Source: CAYLRF01 sp964385995 (GTDB lineage Bacteria; Bacillota; Clostridia; Lachnospirales; Lachnospiraceae). Taken from it: a stretch of DNA of 7,879 nt. The position numbers and the translations under genes are program-made. Location: the NCBI GenBank assembly GCA_964385995.1, contig CAYLRF010000067.1, positions 1 through 7,879 of the forward strand. Direction: 5' to 3'. Shown piece after piece: positions 1-5,461 of this stretch. Position 1 is the first letter of the stretch; each line of letters opens with the position of its first letter. Below the pieces are notes generated by a model. The model had not been told where the DNA came from and did not search any database. It saw nothing but the letters and a program-made list of their open reading frames with translations.

Positions 1-791
1 CCGAGCGGGAGCAGCACGGCGGCAGTCGACCCGTAAATCGTGATACCGATTCGCGACTCGGGGCTCGCCTTCAGAAGCTGCCCGATGGCGACATTCAGTG
101 ATTGCACCAATATATTAATAGGCAGTCTGCCTCCCTCAAAATCCTCCTTGGATCCGGCCTCCGCATGCCCATCTGCGTCTACGACGGAGCCCATAGACCC
201 CGAGACATCCAGCAGGAACATGACGTCGAGAGGAACGTTCTCGTTAATCACCTCGCCGGAACTGAGCGCCGAGAAGACCTCGAGAAAATCGGAGTTGAAC
301 GTGATGTAACCGTCATTTTGTCCGTCTAATCCGTCAAGCTCTTTTACGAGTTTCAGCTCTTCTCCGTCGAACTCGCGAAAAAAGCCCTTGGCGGTTTTAA
401 CCGATATTTTCTGACCTTTCGCGAAGACGGATTTGTCCGTCCACAGCCTCCCGGCGTAGCGGGTGTCTTTAAGGAGATCGAGCATCTCAAGGTATGTGTC
501 CATGGTGGACGGGTCGGCCTGCCTGAGCGTGACGCCCTGCGTAGAGCCGTCTCCTCCCGCGGCAAATACGGACGCGAATCCGCCGAATCCGCAAAGCGAG
601 GTTATCAGCATGACCGAACCTAAGACCGCGGCCGTGATTCTTTTTAAAAATCGGGGATTCGGAAATCGTTTGCGTATTATGCGTACCTTTTCTGCCGGGA
701 CCCGCGCGAGAAGCGGCGGCATCATACCGCGTCCGGAATTTGTTTCCCGCCTTTTTTCTTCATGTCTCTGAAAATAACCGAAAACGCTCAT
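1..791 (-). CDS. Secreted von Willebrand factor A domain protein, 3' part missing
   Basis: The first 263 codons are read leftward with no stop before the window edge, so the C-terminus lies outside. ATG at 789-791 is chosen because GGGAGGA lies just upstream at good spacing. The N-terminus has a long basic leader (residues 1-51, ending PRFLKR), then a hydrophobic stretch at about 52-78 ending FAAGG: a signal peptide with an unusually long n-region. No lipobox is convincing. After it comes GRLWTDKSV at about 114-122, a motif I recall from Firmicute surface proteins, then a vWA fold starting at about residue 186 with the MIDAS metal motif DVSGS (D195, S197, S199). vWA domains bind protein ligands through a divalent metal, so an adhesin or pilus-like role is inferred. 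Whether it has an LPXTG or other wall anchor cannot be seen here. A possible phase-variable promoter lies directly upstream. Confidence 0.85.
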   Translation of the reverse strand, partial: MSVFGYFQRHEEKRRETNSGRGMMPPLLARVPAEKVRIIRKRFPNPRFLKRITAAVLGSVMLITSLCGFGGFASVFAAGGDGSTQGVTLRQADPSTMDTYLEMLDLLKDTRYAGRLWTDKSVFAKGQKISVKTAKGFFREFDGEELKLVKELDGLDGQNDGYITFNSDFLEVFSALSSGEVINENVPLDVMFLLDVSGSMGSVVDADGHAEAGSKEDFEGGRLPINILVQSLNVAIGQLLKASPESRIGITIYGSTAAVLLPL

Positions 792-829
792 TTATGCCTA
801 TCCTCCCGCGTCATTTTCGTTTTAGGGTC

Positions 830-862
830 ATTATAACAACCCCCCCCCCCCTATGTTGTCAA
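830..862 (-). promoter_or_regulatory. Promoter of the vWA gene with a G12 spacer
   Basis: On the minus strand a perfect TTGACA -35 box (857-862) and a perfect TATAAT -10 box (830-835) are separated by 21 bp: ACATA, twelve G, then TTGT. The start codon lies 38 bp below the -10 box. A 21 bp spacer is too long for standard sigma-A promoters, which prefer 16-18 bp. No alternative -35 box is visible at the correct distance. Loss of 3-5 G would restore a near-ideal promoter. The placement matches poly-G/C spacer promoters known from phase-variable surface genes such as Neisseria porA and opc. That it switches here is inference. Confidence 0.7.
840..851. repeat. Homopolymeric C12/G12 tract
   Basis: Twelve uninterrupted C on the plus strand, the longest run of any single base in the window apart from the N gap. 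It lies wholly between the -35 and -10 boxes of the vWA promoter. Such tracts are prone to slipped-strand length change, and also to sequencing length error, so the exact count should be treated with caution. Confidence 0.95.
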
Positions 863-905
863 CTACTTTTTGAAAATCGCGGGATGTGGGCGTACACAAA
901 AATGC

Positions 906-934
906 TTGTATGTTGCGGTGAGATGTATTAGAAT
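906..934 (+). promoter_or_regulatory. Possible ferredoxin promoter
   Basis: TTGTAT (906-911) and TAGAAT (929-934) are separated by exactly 17 bp, about 75 bp before the ferredoxin ATG. The -10 matches consensus at five of six positions and the -35 at three, so this is a moderate prediction. It is divergent from, and does not overlap, the vWA promoter at 830-862. Confidence 0.45.
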
Positions 935-1008
935 AAAATCGCTTTCGGGAAGCCGTGTTTTTTGCGCGGCTGTTTTGAAAAAAATCAGTGTCAAGGAGGA
1001 GGACAGTC

Positions 1009-1179
1009 ATGGCATATGTGATTACAGACGCGTGCGTAGCGTGCGGTTCGTGCGCCGCTCAGTGCCCGGTGGGCGCTATCAGCGAAGGCGAAGAGCATTA
1101 TGAGATCGATCCCGATGTTTGCGTTGAGTGCGGAGCATGCGCCGCTCAATGCCCGGTGGAAGCCATCGAGGAATCGTAA
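1009..1179 (+). CDS. 2[4Fe-4S] ferredoxin, clostridial type
   Basis: This 56-residue cytosolic electron carrier has two CxxCxxCxxxCP motifs, CVACGSCAAQCP at about residues 9-20 and CVECGACAAQCP at about 38-49. Each binds one [4Fe-4S] cluster, with the fourth cysteine of each motif completing the opposite cluster as is known for the family. Length and the internal duplication are typical. It would shuttle low-potential electrons between enzymes such as pyruvate:ferredoxin oxidoreductase and hydrogenase; the partners are not encoded here. The ATG at 1009 is chosen over an upstream in-frame GTG at 988 because AAGGAGGAGG at 994-1003 sits just before it. It is monocistronic, with an intrinsic terminator about 45 bp after the stop. 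Confidence 0.97.
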   Translation: MAYVITDACVACGSCAAQCPVGAISEGEEHYEIDPDVCVECGACAAQCPVEAIEES

Positions 1180-1224
1180 AAGCGGACTCATTTTTTAAGT
1201 ACATAAGAAAATGGGGAAATGAGG

Positions 1225-1249
1225 CGGGCGCCGGAAGGCGCCCGTTTTT
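1225..1249 (+). terminator. Intrinsic terminator of the ferredoxin gene
   Basis: A perfect 8 bp GC stem, CGGGCGCC / GGCGCCCG, is closed by a GGAA tetraloop (GNRA type) and followed by five T. It lies 45 bp after the ferredoxin stop. A further 7 bp inverted pair, CTCATTT (1187-1193) and AAATGAG (1217-1223), sits just before it. The 3' arm plus T-run resembles the end of each unit in the following tandem repeat. Confidence 0.9.
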
Positions 1250-1251
1250 GT

Positions 1252-1381
1252 GTGAAGACGGATGAATTTTTGCGTCCGGTTTTTGGTAAAGTCGGACGAA
1301 TTTTTGCGCCCCTTTTTTTCGTGAGGTCGGATGAATTTGGGCGCCCGTTTTTTTGTGAGGTCGGATGAATTTGGGCGCCCG
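1252..1381. repeat. Tandem repeat of 34-35 bp entering the assembly gap
   Basis: Four units begin at 1252, 1286, 1321 and 1355, with a core of GTCGGATGAATTT followed by GGGCGCCCG and a T-run. The last two units are almost identical, the first two more diverged. The array runs into the N gap, and TTTT directly after the gap could be the end of a last unit. The period is not a multiple of three, so this is not a protein repeat despite open frames on the minus strand. It lies between the convergent ferredoxin and rarA genes. No spacer-like variable sequence separates units, so it is not a CRISPR. Confidence 0.85.
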
Positions 1382-1481
1382 NNNNNNNNNNNNNNNNNNN
1401 NNNNNNNNNNNNNNNNNNNNNNNNNNNNNNNNNNNNNNNNNNNNNNNNNNNNNNNNNNNNNNNNNNNNNNNNNNNNNNNNN
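1382..1481. other. Assembly gap of exactly 100 N
   Basis: One hundred N is the usual placeholder for a scaffold join of unknown size. The tandem repeat on its left edge is the likely reason assembly broke here. The true length, and anything encoded within it, is unknown. Confidence 0.97.
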
Positions 1482-1514
1482 TTTTGACGTGACGATTCGA
1501 GCCTGTGAGCGCTT

Positions 1515-1566
1515 CGTACCGTGACCGCGTATGAGGAGCGGCGGTACGTTCTGGAGGCGCGGTCAC
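1515..1566. repeat. Interleaved inverted repeats at the rarA 3' end
   Basis: GTGACCGCG (1521-1529) pairs perfectly with CGCGGTCAC (1558-1566), and CGTACCG (1515-1521) with CGGTACG (1542-1548). The two pairings are interleaved, which is pseudoknot topology, and they share base 1521. The rarA stop codon (1563-1565) lies in one arm. No T-run follows on either strand, so it is not a standard intrinsic terminator. The rest of 1482-1562 holds nothing else that I recognise. Confidence 0.5.
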
Positions 1567-2891
1567 TGTGAGGGATTTTTCGCCTTCCAGTCAAGGAGCT
1601 TTTTAAGGCGATCGCGGACGGCGCTCTCCTCGCCCTGATCCTCCGGCCTGTAGTATCGCCGTCCCCGCAGTGAGTCGGGGAGGCACTCCATCCTCGCCAC
1701 CTTCTCCGGCGTGTCGTGCGCGTAGACATATCCCTCGCCGTAACGCAGCTCTTTCATGAGACTCGTGGGGGCGTTTCGGATCTGCAGCGGCACCGGCTCC
1801 GCCGGACTCTCACGGACATCGCGCTTGGCCTCCTCACATGCTTTGTAAAGCGAATTGGATTTCGGCGCCATGGAAAGATATACGACGGCGTGAGTCAGAT
1901 GTACGTCGCACTCGGGCATACCGAGAAAATGGCAGGCCTGATAGACGCTTACGGCAAGGTCGAGGGCCCGCGAGTCGGCCATGCCCACATCCTCGCTCGC
2001 GAATCGCACCAGACGCCTCGCGATATACAGAGGATCTTCCCCGCCGTCCAGCATCCTGCAAAGCCAGTAGACGGCCGCGTCGGGATCGCTGTTGCGCATT
2101 GACTTATGAAGGGCGGAGATGAGATTGTAATGTTCCTCGCCGTTTTTGTCATACAGAAGCGAGCGCCGGTTCATGCAGTCGGAGAGCACACCGTCCGATA
2201 CCGTTATGCTTCCGTCGCCCGCTACCGGGCTGTTTATGATCGCCATTTCCAGCGTGCCGAGCGCGCCTCTCGCGTCCCCGTTCGCGAATCGGGCGATCGC
2301 GTCCAGCTGATCTGAGGTGACCTGTACGCGCATCCCGCCGTACCCCTTGGGGCTTGTAAGCGCGCGATCAAGCAGGACGCGAAGCTCTGAGGGCTCCAGC
2401 GCCTTAAGGACGAAGACTTTACACCGGGACAGAAGTGCGGCGTTGATCTCAAACGATGGATTCTCGGTCGTCGCCCCGACGAGGATAATGCTGCCTTTTT
2501 CCACAAACGGAAGAAACGCGTCCTGCTGCGCCTTATTGAAGCGGTGGATCTCGTCGATAAAAAGGAGCGTCCTAAGTCCCGCGCGTCTGCTTGTCTCCGC
2601 CCGAGCCATTACTTCTTTTATTTCCCTGATACCGCTCGTTACGGCGCTGAACTCCACGAAATCAGCCTTAGTCGCCCCGGCGATGATACGCGCCAGCGTG
2701 GTCTTTCCCACACCCGGAGGACCCCAAAAGATCATCGAGGAAATCTGATCCTTTTCGATCAGCTGCCGCAGGAGCTTTCCCTCGCCTAAAAGGTGTGTCT
2801 GCCCGACATACTCATCCAGCGTCTCGGGGCGAAGTCTGCTCGCGAGCGGGGTCTGAAGGCCTTGATTTTCAAACAATGTCATCTGCTTCAT
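1563..2891 (-). CDS. rarA: Replication-associated recombination protein A (RarA/MgsA AAA+ ATPase)
   Basis: This cytosolic AAA+ ATPase of the clamp-loader/RuvB-like group acts at stalled or gapped replication forks in the known family, interacting with single-strand binding protein. Numbering from an in-frame TTG at 2900, the Walker A is GPPGVGKTT at 60-68, the Walker B LLFIDE at 112-117 followed by HRFNKAQQDA, sensor 1 is GATTENPSFE at 142-151, the arginine-finger region LLSRC is at 156-160, and a sensor 2-like GDARGAL at 208-214. The C-terminal half is the oligomerisation region, and the whole length (about 442-445) matches the family. Possible starts are TTG 2900, ATG 2897 and ATG 2891. ATG 2891 is preferred because AGGG lies 9 bases before it, whereas the others are too close. 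It is probably transcribed alone, with its own promoter at 2960-2988. Confidence 0.96.
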   Translation of the reverse strand: MKQMTLFENQGLQTPLASRLRPETLDEYVGQTHLLGEGKLLRQLIEKDQISSMIFWGPPGVGKTTLARIIAGATKADFVEFSAVTSGIREIKEVMARAETSRRAGLRTLLFIDEIHRFNKAQQDAFLPFVEKGSIILVGATTENPSFEINAALLSRCKVFVLKALEPSELRVLLDRALTSPKGYGGMRVQVTSDQLDAIARFANGDARGALGTLEMAIINSPVAGDGSITVSDGVLSDCMNRRSLLYDKNGEEHYNLISALHKSMRNSDPDAAVYWLCRMLDGGEDPLYIARRLVRFASEDVGMADSRALDLAVSVYQACHFLGMPECDVHLTHAVVYLSMAPKSNSLYKACEEAKRDVRESPAEPVPLQIRNAPTSLMKELRYGEGYVYAHDTPEKVARMECLPDSLRGRRYYRPEDQGEESAVRDRLKKLLDWKAKNPSQ

Positions 2892-2936
2892 ATACATCAA
2901 CCCTGTCTTTTTTAAGGTGCCGCAAGTTAATCAGGC

Positions 2937-2949
2937 GACATCCGATGTC
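2937..2949. promoter_or_regulatory. Palindrome at the predicted rarA transcription start
   Basis: GACATC, one central base, then GATGTC: perfect 6 bp arms. It lies about 11-23 bp below the rarA -10 box, thus at or just after the transcription start, a position typical of a repressor operator. It is unlike the Firmicute LexA box (GAAC-N4-GTTC). The binding protein is unknown and the operator role is inferred from position only. Confidence 0.4.
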
Positions 2950-2959
2950 CGTTTTTTCA

Positions 2960-2988
2960 ATTGTAATGCTTCTTACTGTCCCGGTCAA
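2960..2988 (-). promoter_or_regulatory. rarA promoter
   Basis: On the minus strand TTGACC (2983-2988) and TACAAT (2960-2965) are separated by exactly 17 bp, each one base off consensus. The predicted transcript begins near 2953 and leaves about a 60-base leader before the rarA start. Confidence 0.65.
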
Positions 2989-3056
2989 TCGGTTTAGGCC
3001 CGCCGCAGGGCCCGCGTTTACTTGACACCTTGACACATACTTTGCAATTTAAGAAG

Positions 3057-3085
3057 TTGATTTTAGCGGGCGCGCGGACTATAAT
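3057..3085 (+). promoter_or_regulatory. Promoter of the small membrane protein gene
   Basis: TTGATT (3057-3062) and a perfect TATAAT (3080-3085) with a 17 bp spacer, about 40 bp before the ATG at 3127. Just upstream TTGACAC occurs twice in an 8 bp step (3022 and 3030), neither at proper spacing to a good -10 box. Confidence 0.75.
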
Positions 3086-3126
3086 TTTAAGATGTAGGAT
3101 TTCTTTTGACAGAAAGGAGCGTTTTT

Positions 3127-3363
3127 ATGGATACCTTAAAAAAATTGTTTCCGTTTTCATTCGGCGCGAAGGACGTCGCGGGACTTATAATCAAGACAGT
3201 CGTATACATCGCCGCGGATATCGTTCTCGGTTTTCTCATCAGACTGCTCGCGAAGATCCCGTTTATCGGCATTATTTTCTCAATCGCGGCTTCTCTCGTG
3301 GGACTCTACTGCCTCGTGGGGATAGTAATCACTTTCCTCGATTATTTTAAGATCTTAAAATGA
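3127..3363 (+). CDS. Small two-helix membrane protein, function unknown
   Basis: A 78-residue protein with a short charged N-terminus (MDTLKKLFP) and two predicted membrane helices, about residues 17-41 and 45-71, joined by a short turn (AKIP) and ending in DYFKILK. The second helix is rich in glycine and serine. AAAGGAG at 3113-3119 sits seven bases before the ATG, and a good promoter lies upstream, so this is a real gene despite its size. It resembles small hydrophobic proteins I recall from other Clostridia, but I can assign no function. The stop codon TGA lies inside the first bases of the palindromic repeat that follows. No partner gene is apparent. Confidence 0.85.
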   Translation: MDTLKKLFPFSFGAKDVAGLIIKTVVYIAADIVLGFLIRLLAKIPFIGIIFSIAASLVGLYCLVGIVITFLDYFKILK

Positions 3364-3444
3364 TATCGGGGCAGAACCCTTTAACCCGTGACATGCCCCC
3401 GTGTCGGTGTGGAAAATGATTCTTTTGTCCTGCCCCGACATCAT
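3360..3444. repeat. Intergenic palindromic element, copy 1
   Basis: An 85 bp element whose ends, ATGATATCGGGGCAG and CTGCCCCGACATCAT, are inverted repeats with a single mismatch. Read in reverse, a second copy at 6837-6908 has nearly the same ends and the same internal CCCCGTGTC (3397-3405 here). It begins at the stop codon of the membrane-protein gene. It has no coding capacity and no T-run after the stem. A MITE-like or REP-like dispersed element fits; an RNA processing hairpin is the alternative. Confidence 0.7.
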
Positions 3445-3489
3445 AAACTGACAGAACGTCCGTCCGAGTAAATCGCGTGTCAAACGTAT

Positions 3490-3526
3490 CGCAAGGTCGG
3501 CCATAAAATATCCGACCGACCTTGCG
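3490..3526. repeat. Perfect 11 bp inverted repeat upstream of the nuclease gene
   Basis: CGCAAGGTCGG (3490-3500) and CCGACCTTGCG (3516-3526) flank a 15-base AT-rich loop that contains TAAAAT (3504-3509), a possible -10 box for the downstream gene. A proper -35 box for it is not visible. No T-run follows either arm. It could be an operator overlapping a promoter or a structured leader. Confidence 0.55.
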
Positions 3527-3582
3527 CGAAGTCACGCGTAATGGTCGATGCGCGTTTTTCCCCTTCCCGAAGGTGTCTTATC

Positions 3583-4611
3583 ATGACTGAATCTTTCAGA
3601 AATCCCGGCAAATTTAAAAGCCTGTTGCTTATCATCATGACGGCGGTCGCGCTCGCGGGATGCGGCGGCAAAACCGGCGGCGCGGATAATTCGTCATGGT
3701 ACGAGCATGTCCCTCCCTACCGCGGCACACCGTATGCCGAGGTAAATCACGATATTCCCTTTTTCGATGATGAGGAGAAGAAAAATACCGACGCTTTCGA
3801 GAAATACAGCGATCTGGATCGCTACGGACGCTGCGGTGTGGCGTACGCGAATGTCTGCCTCGAGATCATGCCGACTGACGACAGGGAATCGTCACTTAAT
3901 TCCGTCACGCCGTCCGGCTGGGTGCAAAATCAATACGACGGCGAATACCTGCTCAACAGGTGCCATCTCATCGGCTACCAGCTGGCGGGCGAGAACTCAA
4001 ACGAGAAAAATCTTATCGCGGGAACCAGATATTTTAATGTAGAGGGAATGCTTCCCTTTGAGAATACCGTCGCGGATTATATCTATGACCATCCGCTCGG
4101 CCATGTCCTTTATCGCGTCACGCCCGTATATGACAGTCCCCGTGACCTGATGGCGTGCGGCGTCCTCATGGAAGCATGGTCGGTGGAGGATAACGGTTAC
4201 GGCTGCCAGTTCTGCGTATTCGTCTACAATGTGCAGCCCGGAGTAAAAATCGATTACGCCACCGGGGAAAATGAGGCGGCGGATGAAGATGAGACCGCGA
4301 ATAAAAAAGCCGACGCGACGGTTCCCGCAAAGCCCGAAGGAAGTGGCGACGGCGATTTAACAGGCTCCGAGAGCGCCGACGCCAAGGACACAAACGCGGC
4401 AGCGTCCGAAAGTGCGTCGAACGGTTCATCTGATAATACCGCCGAGACCGCCCGGGATTATGTGTTAAACACCGGTTCCAAGAAATTTCATCTTCCCGAC
4501 TGTCACAACGCCGCTAAGATAAGCGGGCAAAACCGCGAGGACTTTCACGGCACCATGTCGGAACTTATATCCCGGGGATATGAGCCCGCGAAGTGCTGTA
4601 TAAACCCTTAG
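3583..4611 (+). CDS. DNA/RNA non-specific endonuclease lipoprotein with a C-terminal Ada-like tail
   Basis: A 342-residue predicted surface lipoprotein. ATG 3583 is preferred to ATG 3541: AAGGTG sits seven bases before it, and it gives a compact signal peptide with lipobox LAGC (Cys27). The nuclease domain (about 50-235) is of the beta-beta-alpha metal type related to streptococcal EndA. It has NRCHLIGYQ with the likely general base His128, then NLIAGTRYFN, where Asn143 and Asn152 fit the metal-site asparagines, and FEN (Glu160). A low-complexity Ala/Ser/Asp/Glu linker (about 240-290) leads to a C-terminal module beginning YVLNTGSKKFH, with Cys in PDCH and a closing KCC, resembling the Ada-type cysteine-containing tail often found on such proteins. 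The last pair is CC rather than the CxxC I recall, so metal binding is uncertain. Likely role: extracellular nucleic acid degradation or DNA processing at the envelope. It converges on the minus-strand cluster. Confidence 0.9.
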   Translation: MTESFRNPGKFKSLLLIIMTAVALAGCGGKTGGADNSSWYEHVPPYRGTPYAEVNHDIPFFDDEEKKNTDAFEKYSDLDRYGRCGVAYANVCLEIMPTDDRESSLNSVTPSGWVQNQYDGEYLLNRCHLIGYQLAGENSNEKNLIAGTRYFNVEGMLPFENTVADYIYDHPLGHVLYRVTPVYDSPRDLMACGVLMEAWSVEDNGYGCQFCVFVYNVQPGVKIDYATGENEAADEDETANKKADATVPAKPEGSGDGDLTGSESADAKDTNAAASESASNGSSDNTAETARDYVLNTGSKKFHLPDCHNAAKISGQNREDFHGTMSELISRGYEPAKCCINP

Positions 4612-4624
4612 GGGCGTGCCGCGG

Positions 4625-4752
4625 TTATTTCTTATTTCCGTCTTTTCGGGGTCTCTTGCCCGCGATGACCTCACGCGCTATGGCGTACCGCGCCGCGGAC
4701 ATTTCTGACTGTCCGTATTTTCAGGGTACGGTTTAAATCCCGGGTCACTCAT
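4625..4752 (-). pseudogene. Small ORF overlapping the SIS gene stop, apparently frameshifted
   Basis: An ATG at 4750-4752 overlaps the SIS stop codon by 8 bases (gATGAGTGA), the usual layout for translational coupling. Its frame reads MSDPGFKPYPENTDSQK and then reaches TAG at 4678-4680 after 24 residues. The neighbouring frame is open from ATG at 4700-4702 to TAA at 4625-4627 and reads MSAARYAIAREVIAGKR onward for 25 residues, with codon usage like the rest of the window. Adding one A to the AAA at the junction would join them into one 42-residue protein with an acidic start, an amphipathic helix and a basic tail. The junction lies in a hairpin (CGGACA / TGTCCG). It could be an assembly error, a decayed gene or a -1 frameshift. 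No family recognised. Confidence 0.5.
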
Positions 4753-5377
4753 CAAACATAGCGTCTTCCACACACGCGCACAGGCAGTGGTAAACCGGAA
4801 GATGTAATTCCTGGACTTTAAATGTCTCTGTCTCGGGCACTTTGACGCAAATGTCGCTGAGATCGGCTAAGCGTCCGCCTCTTACGCCCGTAAGACCGAT
4901 AACGGTGATCTTCATCGCCCTCGCAAGCTCCGCGGCGAGACAGACGTTCTTTGAGTTTCCCGAAGTCGTGATACCGAGGAAGATGTCGCCCTCCCTGCCG
5001 TAACCGTAGAGCTGCTGGGCAAATGTCATCAGCGGCTCGACGTCGTTTAGAAAAGCCGATGTCAGGGCGGCGTGACCCGTAAGCGCGATGGCGGGAACGG
5101 CTCCCTGCAGCCTGTCCATGATTCCTTCCGAGAGCGGAAACGAAGAGCGCAGCCTTTCCCGTTCATTTCTTTTCAGCGGACGTTTTTTTAAAAAGCCTTT
5201 CATAAGCTCGCCCACGATATGTTCCGCGTCCGCCGCGCTTCCGCCGTTTCCGGCGCACATCAGCTTCCCGCCTCTGCGAAAACAGGAAATCATGGCGTTT
5301 GCCGACTCCTCGATCTCATTTTCGCAAACAGAAAGACTCGGATAACGCGATATCAGCTCATTTATTATCTCATTCAT
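4745..5377 (-). CDS. SIS-domain sugar-phosphate isomerase, GmhA (phosphoheptose isomerase)-like
   Basis: A 210-residue cytosolic SIS-fold protein. The substrate loop CAGNGGSAADAEH is at 41-53, the phosphate loop TTSGNSKNV follows GREGDIFLGI, and the C-terminal helix carries QELHLPVYH at 189-197. By comparison with E. coli GmhA, His53, Glu57, Gln189 and His197 correspond to the active-site/zinc set (His61, Glu65, Gln172, His180), so the enzyme should be active. Compared with E. coli GmhA it has an extra charged segment at about 62-90 (starting LKKRPLKRNERERL), as in a Firmicute subgroup. Known GmhA converts sedoheptulose 7-phosphate to a heptose 7-phosphate; the substrate here is not certain. 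AAGGAGG lies six bases before the ATG. It is downstream of the ROK kinase by 265 bp and overlaps a small ORF at its end. Confidence 0.9.
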   Translation of the reverse strand: MNEIINELISRYPSLSVCENEIEESANAMISCFRRGGKLMCAGNGGSAADAEHIVGELMKGFLKKRPLKRNERERLRSSFPLSEGIMDRLQGAVPAIALTGHAALTSAFLNDVEPLMTFAQQLYGYGREGDIFLGITTSGNSKNVCLAAELARAMKITVIGLTGVRGGRLADLSDICVKVPETETFKVQELHLPVYHCLCACVEDAMFDE

Positions 5378-5461
5378 TTTGTCCTCCTTCCCGACACGCC
5401 CCGGCGCGTCATCTTGACAGGTTCTGAGGTTTGTCTCAGGGCTCGTCTTCTTATCGACGTT

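Noticed and set aside
1252..1381. CRISPR array
   Set aside because: The repeat units are directly adjacent with no unique spacers, and no cas gene is seen.
1482..1566. GTG overlapping the rarA stop (cagTGA) opening a frame toward the gap
   Set aside because: Only about 28 codons are visible before the N, there is no clear ribosome binding site, and the region is explained by inverted repeats. It cannot be supported.
1079..1729. Minus-strand open frames running through the N gap, with peptides such as GAQIHPTSRKK repeated
   Set aside because: They cross N and a repeat whose 34-35 bp period is not a multiple of three, so the peptide repeats change frame. They also overlap the real ferredoxin and rarA genes.
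2317..2748. Long plus-strand open frame of 143 codons
   Set aside because: It is wholly antisense to the conserved ATPase core of rarA, so it is a shadow frame.
4165..4430. Minus-strand arginine-rich ORF of 87 codons
   Set aside because: It is antisense to the low-complexity linker of the nuclease lipoprotein; its composition follows from that linker.
4700..4740. Intrinsic terminator downstream of the SIS gene
   Set aside because: There is a 6 bp stem (CGGACA/TGTCCG), but it has no T-run on the minus strand and lies within the coding-like small ORF.
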